From Neotamlana nanhaiensis (lineage in GTDB: Bacteria > Bacteroidota > Bacteroidia > Flavobacteriales > Flavobacteriaceae), in contig NZ_JTDV01000010.1 in NCBI RefSeq assembly GCF_000943555.1, positions 186,001 to 250,000 on the forward strand: DNA of 64,000 bases, written 5' to 3'. The first letter of the stretch is position 1; each line of letters begins with the position of its first letter. The translations under genes and the position numbers were made by a program. The notes beneath the pieces were generated by a model. It did not search any database and was not told where the DNA came from. It saw only the letters and a program-made list of their open reading frames with translations. Shown piece after piece: positions 17,364 to 26,584 of this stretch.

Positions 17364-20312
17364 TTAGAATGATACGTTTAAGCTTAATAAGAATGTTCTC
17401 GCTTTTGGATACGTATAACGGTCTATACCAAAGGTTTTTATACCTCCTGTTTCGCTACCAGTGTTGACCTCTGGATCGAAGCCTGTGTATTTAGTAATTA
17501 CGAATAAGTTTTCGCCTGTTAGAGATATTCTTACGGCGTTAACCCAATCGTTAATTCCTACCTTTTTAGGATCTAAGTTATAACCTAAAGTAGCGTTGTT
17601 TAAGCGTAAGAAATCGCCATCTTCTAAATAACGTGTTGAGGCTACGTTTGAGTTTAAAGGTGATTCGTTTGGATATTGAACTGCTTGATCTGTCGTGTTA
17701 GCAGACCCTTGAATATTTCCAATATTGAATGACGACATGCGTGTATGGTTGTAAATTTTATTACCACCAGCTCCGTTAAAGTTTAAACCTAAATCGAAAT
17801 TTTTGTAGTTAAAGTTTAAGTAAAACGCATATAAATAATCTGGTAAAGCACTACCTGCAATGGTACGGTCTCTATCATCGATAGCACCATCGTCGTTAAT
17901 ATCTCTGTAGATGCTGAATCCTTCGCCGTCAATTCCTAAAAACTCACGCATGTAAAACGCTCCAATTGGTTCGTTGTTAATGTAACCGTTAATGGTTGCA
18001 CCACTTTGCCCTGAACCTTGCGCAGCTCCAGTAGTTAATACTTGGTAAGGCGAATTTTCTACTTTGTTTTTAGTTAATGAGAAGTTACCACCAATGTTGA
18101 ATGTAAAATCTCTTGTAGCATCACTTTGGTAATCTAAAGCAACCTCAACACCATTGTTTTTAATTTCCATGTTAGGAATGTTGGTCCAATATGTTGTTGT
18201 TGGCTGAATAGGATCTGCAGGAACTACTTCTAATAAAACATTTTCAGACACTTTATTAAAGTAATCTACCGAACCTGTTAATTGGTTATTTAATATACCA
18301 AAATCTAAACCAATGTTAGTTTGTGTAGATACTTCCCACTGAATATCTGGGTTTGCAGTACGCGAGTATACTAATCCTAACGGATAATCGGCTGCATTAA
18401 CAACACCTTCCGTTAACGGATAAATATCGTTGTCGTTACCGCTTTCGCCATAACTTGCTTTTGTAATTTTTGAAGGTATTTCTTGGTTACCTGTTTGTCC
18501 CCAACTAGCACGTAGCTTTAAATTTGAAAATGGACCATTTTCCATAAAGCTTTCGTTAGAAATGTTCCAACCTGCAGCAACCGATGGGAAATAACCGTAT
18601 TTGTTATTCGATCCGAATTTTGAAGAACCATCCGCACGCATAGTTGCAGTTAACATATATTTATTTGCAAAAGCATAGTTAACTCTACCAAAAAACGATT
18701 GTAACTCGTTAATTACCGCCGATGCAGAATCTCCTGTTAAGTTACCAATACCTATTTGATATCGTGGTTCAATACCGTTATCTGGAAAACTGTCGTAAGA
18801 CCACCTTTTGCTTGTGTAGAAATTCTCTTGATACGATTGCCCTACTAAAGCCGTTAAGCTATGGTTTTCGCTAGCAAAGTTATAAGTTAAAGTGTTTTCA
18901 ACTTGGGTGGTTTTATTTTCGTTGGTGTAGGTATTTAAAAAACCTTCAATAACATTAGCTTCGGCTAATGGCATAGTTTGTACATCGCGGTTTGCTGTTG
19001 AATAATCGACACCTAAATTTAAACGATACGTTAATCCTTTAAAAATCTCGATAGATGGCGCAATGTTTGCCAAAATACGATTGTTGTTAGTAAAGTCTCT
19101 GTATACTTTCTCGGTTACAATTGGGTTTGTTCTATCACCTAACTCGGTTGGTAAACCGTTCGTGTAAACTGGCACCGTTGGGTTAAGCTCTAACATATCT
19201 GTAATGATAGATGTTGCATCTGGACGCACATTTTCGGTTCTGGTTGCCGCTACATTAAATTCGATTTTTAATTTGTCTTTAAATGCTTTTTGAGTTGCGT
19301 TAACGCGAGCCGAGTAACGTTTTAAATCGTTATTTCTTAAAATACCTTGAATATCATCAACACCAACTGAAGCGTAGTAATTAGAACTCTCGGTACCACC
19401 GCTTAAAGAAAAGTTTGTTTTTTTAGTTACCGCAGTACGTGTAAGTTCGTCTTGCCAATCGGTATTTGCACCACCATCAGATAGTTCGCCACCTACAGCA
19501 ACCACTTGTTGTCTAAACTCATCAGCAGTAAATACATCAATTTTATTTGCAATTTTTGAAAGTCCCGCAGAAACGGTTAAATTCATTTGCATTCTGCCTT
19601 TTTTACCTTTTTTAGTGGTAATAACAATTACACCATTGGCTGCTCTTGCACCATAAATGGCAGCGGCAGACGCGTCTTTTAAAACATCAATACTCTCAAT
19701 ATCTTGAGGATTAATAAAGTTTAATGGGTTTGTTGGCACACCGTTACCAGAGTTGTCTAATGCAAAACCATCAACAACATATAATGGTGTCGTGCCCGAA
19801 CGTAAACTACCAACTCCACGAATTACGATGTCTTGACCAGAACCTGGCTCTCCAGTTACATTCGATACATTTACACCAGCGACCTTACCTTGTAGTAATT
19901 GACCCGCATTGGCTACAACACCTTTATTAAAGCTTTCGCTTTGTAGTGAACCAATGGCACCTGTAACATCAGATTTTTTTTGTGTACCGTAACCAACAAC
20001 TACGACAGCGTCTAGCTCTTCATCGTTTGAAGTTAAAGTAATTTTTAGTTTAGAAAGATCGCTTATGGTTATTTGTTCTGCGTTGTATCCTAAGTAAGAT
20101 ACTTCTAATACATCGCCCACAGAAGCTTTAATGTTAAAGCCGCCATCAAAATCGGTAATCGCTCCTGTAGCTGTACCAATTATGGTTACGCTTGCGCCTG
20201 ATAATGGAATGCCTTCTTCATCTATTACAACACCTGCAATATTAGATTGACCCCATGAAACAGACAAAAAGCCAAATAATAAAAATAAAATTAAGAGTTT
20301 TTGTTTTTTCAT
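17364..20312 (-). CDS. SusC-type TonB-dependent transporter
   Basis: Outer-membrane TonB-dependent transporter, 982 aa from the ATG at 20312. I prefer this start to an in-frame one 15 codons upstream because it begins the signal peptide MKKQKLLILFLLFGFLSVSWG directly. Order: carboxypeptidase-like regulatory domain (NIAGVVIDEEGIPLSGASV), TonB box/plug (VVVVGYGTQKKSDVTGAI, then IVIRGVGSL, LYVVDGFALD and DASAAAIYGARAANGVIV), 22-strand barrel and terminal aromatic residue (LNVSF). It imports ligand captured by the adjacent SusD, driven by TonB. First gene of the minus-strand half of the phosphate locus. Confidence 0.96.
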   Translation of the reverse strand: MKKQKLLILFLLFGFLSVSWGQSNIAGVVIDEEGIPLSGASVTIIGTATGAITDFDGGFNIKASVGDVLEVSYLGYNAEQITISDLSKLKITLTSNDEELDAVVVVGYGTQKKSDVTGAIGSLQSESFNKGVVANAGQLLQGKVAGVNVSNVTGEPGSGQDIVIRGVGSLRSGTTPLYVVDGFALDNSGNGVPTNPLNFINPQDIESIDVLKDASAAAIYGARAANGVIVITTKKGKKGRMQMNLTVSAGLSKIANKIDVFTADEFRQQVVAVGGELSDGGANTDWQDELTRTAVTKKTNFSLSGGTESSNYYASVGVDDIQGILRNNDLKRYSARVNATQKAFKDKLKIEFNVAATRTENVRPDATSIITDMLELNPTVPVYTNGLPTELGDRTNPIVTEKVYRDFTNNNRILANIAPSIEIFKGLTYRLNLGVDYSTANRDVQTMPLAEANVIEGFLNTYTNENKTTQVENTLTYNFASENHSLTALVGQSYQENFYTSKRWSYDSFPDNGIEPRYQIGIGNLTGDSASAVINELQSFFGRVNYAFANKYMLTATMRADGSSKFGSNNKYGYFPSVAAGWNISNESFMENGPFSNLKLRASWGQTGNQEIPSKITKASYGESGNDNDIYPLTEGVVNAADYPLGLVYSRTANPDIQWEVSTQTNIGLDFGILNNQLTGSVDYFNKVSENVLLEVVPADPIQPTTTYWTNIPNMEIKNNGVEVALDYQSDATRDFTFNIGGNFSLTKNKVENSPYQVLTTGAAQGSGQSGATINGYINNEPIGAFYMREFLGIDGEGFSIYRDINDDGAIDDRDRTIAGSALPDYLYAFYLNFNYKNFDLGLNFNGAGGNKIYNHTRMSSFNIGNIQGSANTTDQAVQYPNESPLNSNVASTRYLEDGDFLRLNNATLGYNLDPKKVGINDWVNAVRISLTGENLFVITKYTGFDPEVNTGSETGGIKTFGIDRYTYPKARTFLLSLNVSF

Positions 20313-20654
20313 TGTTTGAAAATTAAGTAAAGGGATTAGTTTGATAATTTCAAGCAAAGAAATAACGAGAACCTAAAAGGTTTGTAAATTCAAGATTAAG
20401 CAATATTAAACTTTGTTTAAACGGTTTGTTTTCTCAATGTTAATTTTAAAACACCAAAAATTGCGCATTCTTAACATTACCTCACAAAACCTTTATTGAT
20501 AACGCCTTACAGAAATACGTTAAAATTTACTTAAGTAATATTAAGTTAACTTTTAAATTTCTTGTTTTACTCCTGCAAATGTATTGTTAACACGTGTCTG
20601 TTTTTTAATGATTAATTTGCTTATTAATTTAATTTTAAAAGTAAGTAAACCCCT
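20313..20654. promoter_or_regulatory. Divergent control region of the phosphate locus
   Basis: No gene is seen in these 342 bp. The region separates susC (minus) from the GDPD-phosphatase fusion (plus), so it should hold both promoters. Visible structure: a GTTTAAAC palindrome near 20415 and a direct repeat TTAAGT at 20531-20536 and 20541-20546, with 10-bp spacing, followed by TAAC. Ten- or eleven-base spaced direct repeats are how PhoB-type regulators bind, but the repeat does not match the E. coli pho box. This is suggestive only. Confidence 0.35.
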
Positions 20655-22445
20655 ATGAAACCTAAGTTTTCAGCTATTTTAACAACATTAATATGTTGTG
20701 TGTTCTATAATGTATACAGTCAAGATTTTATGATTCACGCACACAACGATTACGAAAACCCTCTACCCTTTTGGAACGCCTATGCCAATGGTGCTAATTC
20801 TATTGAAGTTGATGTTATTTTGAAAAACGACACCTTATATGTTGCACATGAAGAAACTTCAATTAAATCCAACAGAACAATTGAACGATTATATTTAAAA
20901 CCATTAACCGAAGCTTTAAATTTAGAATTAGGCTCGCTGCAAAAGCTTCAACTATTAATTGATATAAAAACGGAAGCGGTTTCAACTTTAAACCAAATTG
21001 TCGAAACACTTAAGAAACATCCGCAGTTAATTGAAAACAAATCTATATCGTTTGTTATTTCGGGTAATCGCCCACAACCTCAAGATTATTTGAAATACCC
21101 TGAGTTTATTCAATTCGATTATCAAAGTTTGGAACCTATTAGTGATCCTAAAATTTGGGATAAAATCGCGCTGATTAGTTTACCGTTTAAACGATACTCG
21201 GTTTGGAATGGTAAAGGCCGTTTTACTGAAGACAACCTTATCAAAGTAAAAAAAGCCATTGCGAAAGCACACAGTTACCATAAACCATTTCGTTTTTGGG
21301 GATCGCCCGATGGTAAAAGCGCATGGAAATCACTACACGATTTAGGTGTAGATTACATCAATACCGATGCGCCTGCGACTTGTTATACTTATTTAAGCAC
21401 GCTAAAACAACGCACTTATACCAATACATTCCATTCGCCAGTGTACACACCAACTTACGAATCTGACCAAAAAGATACCGAAGTAAAAAACATCATTTTA
21501 CTTATTGGTGATGGTAATGGGTTATCGCAAATATCGGCAGCTACATTGGCTAACCAAGGTGCTTTAACGCTTACACAATTAAAATCGATTGGATTTATTA
21601 AAACACAATCCGCCGATGATTTCACAACCGATTCTGCTGCTGCAGGAACCGCCATTGCTACAGGCGAGAAAACCTATAACCGCTCGATTGGTATGGATAT
21701 TAACCGAAAACCTATTGAAAACCTCACCGAGTTTCTGTATAAATACGACTTTGTAACGGGTTGCATCACCACAGATGAAATTACAGGTGCTACGCCATCA
21801 TCATTTTACGCGCATCAAATAGATCGCGATATGACCGATGGCATTACTGCTGATTTAATTACTAGCAAACTCAACTTATTTATTGGTGGTGGCGCCAATC
21901 GTTTTAGTGATACAAATCTTGATAAAACTTTTGCTGTCGTTAATAACCTTTCGGAAATAGAAACGTCTACCGAACAAAAGATAGGTCATTTTCTATCGGA
22001 ATACGGCGTATCAAGTATGACAGAAGGTCGTGGACACATTTTAGCCGAAGCGACCAAACAAGCTTTGACATTTTTGAACAACAAAAACAAACCATTCTTT
22101 TTAATGGTTGAAGGCGCTAAAATTGATACTTATGGACATTTTAATAAAATAGACGGTATCGTTTCTGAAGGTATAGATTTTGATACTGCTATTACCGAAG
22201 CCATCAAATTTGCCGATACCGACAAAAACACCCTAGTTATTATCACGGCAGATCATGAAACCTCTGGTTTGAGCATTCCTCAAGGTGACGTAAAACAACA
22301 AATTATTGAAGGTGACTTCACAACTTTTGATCATACTGGCACTATGGTTCCTATTTTTGCTTATGGGCCACAATCGTATAAATTCTCTGGTGTTTATGAA
22401 AATAACACCATTTTTAACAAGGTTAAAGAAGTCTTAAAGTTATAA
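20655..22445 (+). CDS. Secreted fusion: GDPD-like phosphodiesterase + alkaline phosphatase
   Basis: A 596-aa exported protein with signal peptide 1-22 (ends NVYS|QDF). Residues about 25-250 form a PLC/GDPD-like TIM barrel: HAHNDYENPLPFW (H28, H30, E34), the metal pair NSIEVDV (E51, D53), and VAHEE (H65). A short linker (250-275) leads to an alkaline phosphatase domain with LIGDGNG (D286), TDSAAAGTA (nucleophile S327), ATGEKTY and TADHETSGLS. The order suggests stepwise attack: a phosphodiester is cut to a monoester, then to free phosphate. It lies divergent from susC and its phosphatase domain is paralogous to the 14301-15434 product. Substrate specificity of the N-terminal domain is inferred. 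Confidence 0.9.
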   Translation: MKPKFSAILTTLICCVFYNVYSQDFMIHAHNDYENPLPFWNAYANGANSIEVDVILKNDTLYVAHEETSIKSNRTIERLYLKPLTEALNLELGSLQKLQLLIDIKTEAVSTLNQIVETLKKHPQLIENKSISFVISGNRPQPQDYLKYPEFIQFDYQSLEPISDPKIWDKIALISLPFKRYSVWNGKGRFTEDNLIKVKKAIAKAHSYHKPFRFWGSPDGKSAWKSLHDLGVDYINTDAPATCYTYLSTLKQRTYTNTFHSPVYTPTYESDQKDTEVKNIILLIGDGNGLSQISAATLANQGALTLTQLKSIGFIKTQSADDFTTDSAAAGTAIATGEKTYNRSIGMDINRKPIENLTEFLYKYDFVTGCITTDEITGATPSSFYAHQIDRDMTDGITADLITSKLNLFIGGGANRFSDTNLDKTFAVVNNLSEIETSTEQKIGHFLSEYGVSSMTEGRGHILAEATKQALTFLNNKNKPFFLMVEGAKIDTYGHFNKIDGIVSEGIDFDTAITEAIKFADTDKNTLVIITADHETSGLSIPQGDVKQQIIEGDFTTFDHTGTMVPIFAYGPQSYKFSGVYENNTIFNKVKEVLKL

Positions 22446-22518
22446 CATAAGGCCATCAAATATTTGTGATTGCTGTTAAATTGCCTTAATTTCGAGTTAT
22501 TCAAAAATTGAAAACCAA

Positions 22519-23145
22519 ATGAAAAAATTAAACATACTTTTACTTTGTTTATCTTTAAGTATTATCGCTTGTAAAAACGAGAAAAAAGAAACCAAAACTG
22601 AAGAAACCGAAGCAATTGCAACCAAAAAATTTGTTGTAAAACCAGAAGCTACTTCGGTAAAATGGACAGCTTACAAAACTACTGAGAAGAAAGCCGTTGG
22701 TGGCGAGTTTACTACCGCTAAATTTGAAGAGCAGTCTGGTGACACTCCAGAGGAAGCTTTAAACAATTTAAGTTTCTCTATTCCTATTAGTAGCTTATTC
22801 ACAAATGATGCTACGAACACACGTGATGCTAAAATTAAAGATTCTTTTTTTGGTAGCATGTTAGATACTGAGTTTATAAGCGGTCAACTTCATGCTGAAA
22901 ATGGGAAGTATAAAGCTACCTTAACCATGAATGGTGTTACAAAAGATTTACCGCTTGATATAAAAATTACAGACGAAAGACGTGTAAGTTTAACAGGAAC
23001 AATGCAACTAGCAGAATGGAATGCACTAGATGCCCTTGCTGCATTAAATAAAGTTTGTTTCGATTTACATAAAGGTCCAGATGGCGTTAGTAAAACTTGG
23101 GAAGATGTTGCTATTAATGTAGAGACTTACTTAAGAGAAAATTAA
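22519..23145 (+). CDS. YceI-family lipoprotein
   Basis: A 208-aa lipoprotein: signal peptide with lipobox IIAC (C18) and a Lys/Glu-rich linker. A YceI-like lipocalin-type beta-barrel domain follows (about 45-205): ATSVKWTAYKTTEKKAVGGEF, then FTNDATNTRDAKIKDSFF, and the C-terminal strand. YceI proteins bind polyisoprenoid or other lipids in the periplasm or at the membrane. The next gene begins 8 bp later, so co-transcription with argE is likely, though no functional link is obvious. The family is clear; the ligand is not. Confidence 0.85.
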   Translation: MKKLNILLLCLSLSIIACKNEKKETKTEETEAIATKKFVVKPEATSVKWTAYKTTEKKAVGGEFTTAKFEEQSGDTPEEALNNLSFSIPISSLFTNDATNTRDAKIKDSFFGSMLDTEFISGQLHAENGKYKATLTMNGVTKDLPLDIKITDERRVSLTGTMQLAEWNALDALAALNKVCFDLHKGPDGVSKTWEDVAINVETYLREN

Positions 23146-23153
23146 AATTCTTA

Positions 23154-24305
23154 ATGACTACCCAACAAATTCTTGAAAAATTAGTATCGTTTCCTGTTTT
23201 AGGTGGCGATACTAATTTAGAAATTATTAATTGGATACAACAATATATAGAAAGCTTTGGTGTTACCACGTTTTTGGTTTACAATAACGATAATACCAAA
23301 GCTTCTTTGCATTGTAGAATTGGGCCAGCCGTGGGTGGCGGAGTGATTCTTTCGGGGCATACTGATGTGGTTCCCGTGAAAAATCAACCTTGGGACACCA
23401 ATCCGTTTGAGTTAGTTGAAAAAGCTGACGGTAACCTTTACGCTCGCGGCAGTTGCGACATGAAAGGCTTTTTAGCCTGTTGTCTTGCGACCTTGCCTAA
23501 AATGGTAAAAGCCAACTTAACAAAACCTATTTATTTTGCCTTTTCTTATGATGAAGAAATTGGTTGTTTAGGTGCCGAAGATTTAATAAATGACATTAAA
23601 TCTACATACAGCGAAATACCAAAATTTGCGATTATTGGTGAAGCCACCATGCTACAGCCTATAATTGGTCAAAAAAGTATTCATATTTTAGATATTACCG
23701 TTAACGGTTCCGAAGGTCATAGCAGTCGCATAAACCAAGAAGTAAGCGCCATTCACGAAGCCGCAAAAATTGTACTTTGGGCAGAAACAAAAATGGAAAA
23801 ACTGGTTAAAACGAGTAATGACGTTCGTTTTAATCCGCCACACTCCTCGCTTCATGTTGGTACTATAAATGGCGGAATAGCTGCAAATATTATCGCAAAC
23901 AACGTCACACTTTCGTTAGATATGCGATGCTTACCCAAAGATAACCCCAATAAACTACACCAAGATTTAATAAACTTTTGTAAAGAACGAGAAACCATAA
24001 AACGCGCTATTTTCTCAAATTTTACAATTAAAGTTGAAGAAAACCATCGGATTGTTCCTGCTTTTAGTACTCATGAATCTTCTGAAGCCGTTACATTAAT
24101 TGGAGAAATTACAGGAAATTATAACTGGAATACAGTCTCGTATGCTTCTGAGGCAGGCTATTTTGCCAATGCAGGTTTCGAAGCCATTATTTGTGGCCCT
24201 GGCTCTATTAAACAAGCGCATCGTGCCAACGAATTTATTTCGAAAGACCAATTAAATAAAGGCACCGCAATGATAGAAGCCTTAGTTACTTATTTGGAAA
24301 AATAA
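23154..24305 (+). CDS. argE: Acetylornithine deacetylase, M20 family
   Basis: A 383-aa cytosolic M20 metallohydrolase. Zinc ligands and catalytic residues: SGHTDVVP (H69, D71), GSCDMKGF (D102), DEEIGCLGAE (E134, E135) and a C-terminal GPGSIKQAHRANEF (His ligand). Length, the SCDMKGF loop and the C-terminal PGSI..AH motif fit ArgE, which turns N-acetylornithine into ornithine plus acetate in arginine synthesis. Other arg genes are not nearby, so assignment rests on sequence alone. Succinyl-diaminopimelate desuccinylase and succinylornithine variants are related alternatives. Confidence 0.87.
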   Translation: MTTQQILEKLVSFPVLGGDTNLEIINWIQQYIESFGVTTFLVYNNDNTKASLHCRIGPAVGGGVILSGHTDVVPVKNQPWDTNPFELVEKADGNLYARGSCDMKGFLACCLATLPKMVKANLTKPIYFAFSYDEEIGCLGAEDLINDIKSTYSEIPKFAIIGEATMLQPIIGQKSIHILDITVNGSEGHSSRINQEVSAIHEAAKIVLWAETKMEKLVKTSNDVRFNPPHSSLHVGTINGGIAANIIANNVTLSLDMRCLPKDNPNKLHQDLINFCKERETIKRAIFSNFTIKVEENHRIVPAFSTHESSEAVTLIGEITGNYNWNTVSYASEAGYFANAGFEAIICGPGSIKQAHRANEFISKDQLNKGTAMIEALVTYLEK

Positions 24306-24391
24306 GGTTTTAATTTATATGGAATATTCCTTATAAACCTAGTCATGTTTAAAACTCATAAAGACTTACTTTTCTAGTTTTCTTAAAAAAA

Positions 24392-24420
24392 AAATGATTG
24401 CTCAAAGAGAACAATCATTT
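24392..24420. terminator. Bidirectional terminator between argE and stress operon
   Basis: A 9-bp stem (AAATGATTG with CAATCATTT) is flanked by a run of A on the left and TTTTT on the right. It can end both the plus-strand argE transcript and the minus-strand stress operon. Confidence 0.8.
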
Positions 24421-24447
24421 AACTTTTTGTAATATAAACAATTACAA

Positions 24448-24624
24448 CTAACAATTTTGTCTTACTGAGGCATTAGAAGAAATAAACTTATAATCAGTAC
24501 TTTGTAGCATCTTTTTATATAACTGTTCATTTACAGTTACAGGGACTTCTAAATATGGAAATTGAATATGATAGGAATTACCTTCTTGACTCAGTACTTT
24601 AACTTTTACAGGCTTTGTTTTCAT
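24448..24624 (-). CDS. Small 58-aa protein of the hsp20 operon
   Basis: A short open frame from ATG 24624 to TAG 24448. It encodes MKTKPVKVKVLSQEGNSYHI, then a segment containing PYLEVPVTVNEQLYKKML, and ends VRQNC. It is soluble with alternating beta-like segments. I recognise no family. Support for a real gene: it lies on the same strand 35 bp after the stress lipoprotein gene, has a sensible start and codon use, and is followed directly by a strong terminator at 24392-24420. It is probably the last gene of the hsp20 operon. Confidence 0.65.
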   Translation of the reverse strand: MKTKPVKVKVLSQEGNSYHIQFPYLEVPVTVNEQLYKKMLQSTDYKFISSNASVRQNC

Positions 24625-24659
24625 AATCCGATATTCTAAGTATTAAACCATAAAAAATT

Positions 24660-25196
24660 TTATATCTGCGTTCTCTCAATAGTTTTTTCACCATTGGTAT
24701 TTTCATTATCCTCTTCTGGAGGAATAATATATCTATAATTGTCATTAAAAAAATGTTGTCTCAAGGCTTCCATTTGCTTCATCTTATCATCTATATTGGG
24801 TATTCCAGACTTTAAACCATTAGAAAAAAAGTCATTTATGGAAAAATTATTTGAGAAGAATTGTTTAAATATAGAATCATGGTTAGTAAAAGTATTTATA
24901 TCTGGTGATTGAATCATTGAAAAATGTTTTTCCATCAAAGATTGCATCCTATTAAAAGCACTATCGGTGTCTATACTTTTCATATTGCCCGATGAGGACC
25001 AACTATAAATACTGTCAAACCTTTTAAGATTCCCATTCTCATCAAACTCCTTATTAACCTGCCATGATCCCTTAGGAACAATTTCCTCTTTATTTCTTTC
25101 TAACCCTGAAGAATTGTTTTTTTTCTGCTCACTTACTTGACCATCACAACTGAAACTTAAAAAAGCCAAAAGCAGTAATAAAATATTAGCTTTCAT
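24660..25196 (-). CDS. Hypothetical lipoprotein in hsp20 operon
   Basis: A 178-aa lipoprotein with signal MKANILLLLLAFLSFSC (C17). The mature part is polar. A short beta hairpin-like stretch (KGSWQVNKEFDENGNLKRFD, about 42-61) reads like a strand-turn-strand repeat. It is followed by helices rich in Phe, Met and Asn (FKQFFSNNFSINDFFSNG). No known family is recognised. Placed 81 bp after hsp20, with a hairpin in the gap. It may be an envelope counterpart to cytosolic Hsp20 in a heat or stress response, but this is inferred only from operon position. Confidence 0.75.
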   Translation of the reverse strand: MKANILLLLLAFLSFSCDGQVSEQKKNNSSGLERNKEEIVPKGSWQVNKEFDENGNLKRFDSIYSWSSSGNMKSIDTDSAFNRMQSLMEKHFSMIQSPDINTFTNHDSIFKQFFSNNFSINDFFSNGLKSGIPNIDDKMKQMEALRQHFFNDNYRYIIPPEEDNENTNGEKTIERTQI

Positions 25197-25231
25197 ATCT
25201 ATACGTTTAAAAATTGTTAATGAATAAAATG

Positions 25232-25268
25232 AATGATCAAGAAAGAGTAATATTCTTCCTTGATCATT
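25232..25268 (-). terminator. Intercistronic hairpin after hsp20
   Basis: A 10-bp stem (AATGATCAAG with CTTGATCATT) extended past one mismatch by about 4 bp, with a short AT-rich loop. The following T-tract on the minus strand is weak, so partial termination or mRNA protection is more likely than a full stop. Confidence 0.6.
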
Positions 25269-25277
25269 ATATGCTTA

Positions 25278-25754
25278 CTAAGAAATAGTAATCTGTTTAG
25301 GAGGTTTTTGCTTTGCCTCTTCCTTCTTAGGCAGATGAATACTTAAAATCCCATCGTTATACCTGGCTTTAATCTTATCTTCATTCACGGTTTCTGGTAA
25401 TGTAAATGATCTTTTAAATGAAGCATATCCGAATTCCCGCCTATTAAAGTTTTCATCTTCGAATTGATTCTCTTCGTTAACCTGAGTAGAAATAGATAAT
25501 AGTTGATCCTCAAGATTAATTTCAAAATCTGATTTCTTCATACCTGGAACAGCCATATCAACAAAGTAAGCGTCAGAGGTCTCTCTGATATTAACTTTTG
25601 GAAGTGTCATTCCGGTATTAAAATTTGAAGTAAAAACTGATGGTAAGTCACGATTAAAAATCTCATCAATCCAACTTGACCAACTTGGAAAGTTTAAATT
25701 TGAATTAGTGCTACTTAAACTTCCATTTTTAGGAACATTAATTAAATTGCTCAT
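25278..25754 (-). CDS. Small heat shock protein, Hsp20/alpha-crystallin
   Basis: A 158-aa cytosolic holdase that binds unfolding proteins under stress. The variable N-terminal arm (1-45) is rich in Asn, Ser and Trp. The alpha-crystallin domain spans about 50-145 (PKVNIRETSDAYFVDMAVPG, then RREFGYASFKRSFTLPE and the AxxxxGIL-type motif ARYNDGILSIHLPK). The C-terminal tail ends QITIS, an I-x-I-type oligomer anchor. First gene of a three-gene operon. The upstream region holds a 7-bp inverted repeat. Confidence 0.96.
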   Translation of the reverse strand: MSNLINVPKNGSLSSTNSNLNFPSWSSWIDEIFNRDLPSVFTSNFNTGMTLPKVNIRETSDAYFVDMAVPGMKKSDFEINLEDQLLSISTQVNEENQFEDENFNRREFGYASFKRSFTLPETVNEDKIKARYNDGILSIHLPKKEEAKQKPPKQITIS

Positions 25755-25845
25755 AATAATAAAATTTTAAATTAAACAAAATTTCAAAAATGAAATCCAT
25801 TATGATTCCATGTAATCAATTCAAAAAAAATGCCATTACAATAAA

Positions 25846-25862
25846 AATGTCAAAATGACATT
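25846..25862. promoter_or_regulatory. Inverted-repeat operator candidate upstream of hsp20
   Basis: AATGTCA-AAA-TGACATT is a perfect 7-bp inverted repeat, 92 bp upstream of the hsp20 ATG and 190 bp upstream of the ECF sigma gene. Between it and hsp20, minus-strand TGGCAT-N5-TTGAA (25820-25835) has GG-N10-GA, close to but not a match for a sigma-54 -24/-12 element (GG-N10-GC). An activator or repressor site is plausible. The rest of the 298-bp gap shows no gene. Confidence 0.45.
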
Positions 25863-26052
25863 ATTTTATGATTGGTGTCGCACAAAACACCACAACGTGT
25901 ATAATGCATTGCTCTGAACAATGGATATATCTTTATTTACTATCTTAGCAAGAACGCAACAAACCATACACGAACACGTTTAGCTAAAATCGAGGTAATC
26001 AATATTTTCAATTACAAAAAAATAAGCTTAACTTTCCCCAAAAAATAAGCCT

Positions 26053-26583
26053 ATGCAACTCGAGCTTTTAGTAGAAAAGTTTCAGCAAAAAGATGAAAAA
26101 GCTTTCGAAACACTTTATAACATGTACAGCGAAAGCATGCATGGTGTTATTTTTAATATCGTTAGAGACAACGATATTGCACAAGAAGTCATGCAAGACG
26201 TATTTATAAAAGCATGGCATAAAGCAGATACCTACTCGTCTAGCAAAGGGCGATTTTTCACCTGGCTTTTAAACATTTCTAGAAACGCTGCAATAGATAA
26301 AACGCGCTCTAAGGCCTTCAAAAAAAGTAAACAAAACCTCGACTCCGATTTTTTCGTAGATATTTTAGAAACCAATGATAGTTTAGATAATAAAACCGAT
26401 GCTATTGGTATAAAAAAGTTTGTAAGCAAGCTTGCCGAAAAATGTAAATCAGTAATAGAACTGCTTTATTTTAAAGGCTATACACAAACCGAAGCATCAG
26501 AAACTTTAAACATGCCCATTGGTACTATAAAAACTAGAAATAGAAACTGTATAAAAGAATTAAGAAATTTAGTTTTAAACTAA
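26053..26583 (+). CDS. ECF-family RNA polymerase sigma factor
   Basis: A 176-aa group 4 sigma-70 factor. Region 2 includes DNDIAQEVMQDVFIKAWHKA (-10 recognition and core binding) and FTWLLNISRNAAIDKTR. Region 4 holds the helix-turn-helix YTQTEASETLNMPIGTIKTR for -35 binding. It directs RNA polymerase to a small stress regulon when released by its anti-sigma factor, whose gene starts 1 bp after this stop. The target promoters are not known. Confidence 0.94.
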   Translation: MQLELLVEKFQQKDEKAFETLYNMYSESMHGVIFNIVRDNDIAQEVMQDVFIKAWHKADTYSSSKGRFFTWLLNISRNAAIDKTRSKAFKKSKQNLDSDFFVDILETNDSLDNKTDAIGIKKFVSKLAEKCKSVIELLYFKGYTQTEASETLNMPIGTIKTRNRNCIKELRNLVLN

Positions 26584-26584
26584 A

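Noticed and set aside
20521-20560. Direct repeats TTAAGT with 10-bp spacing as a pho box
   Set aside because: Spacing fits a PhoB-type site, but the sequence does not match the known CTGTCAT-type box and AT-rich DNA makes such repeats common. Kept only as a weak note in the regulatory region.
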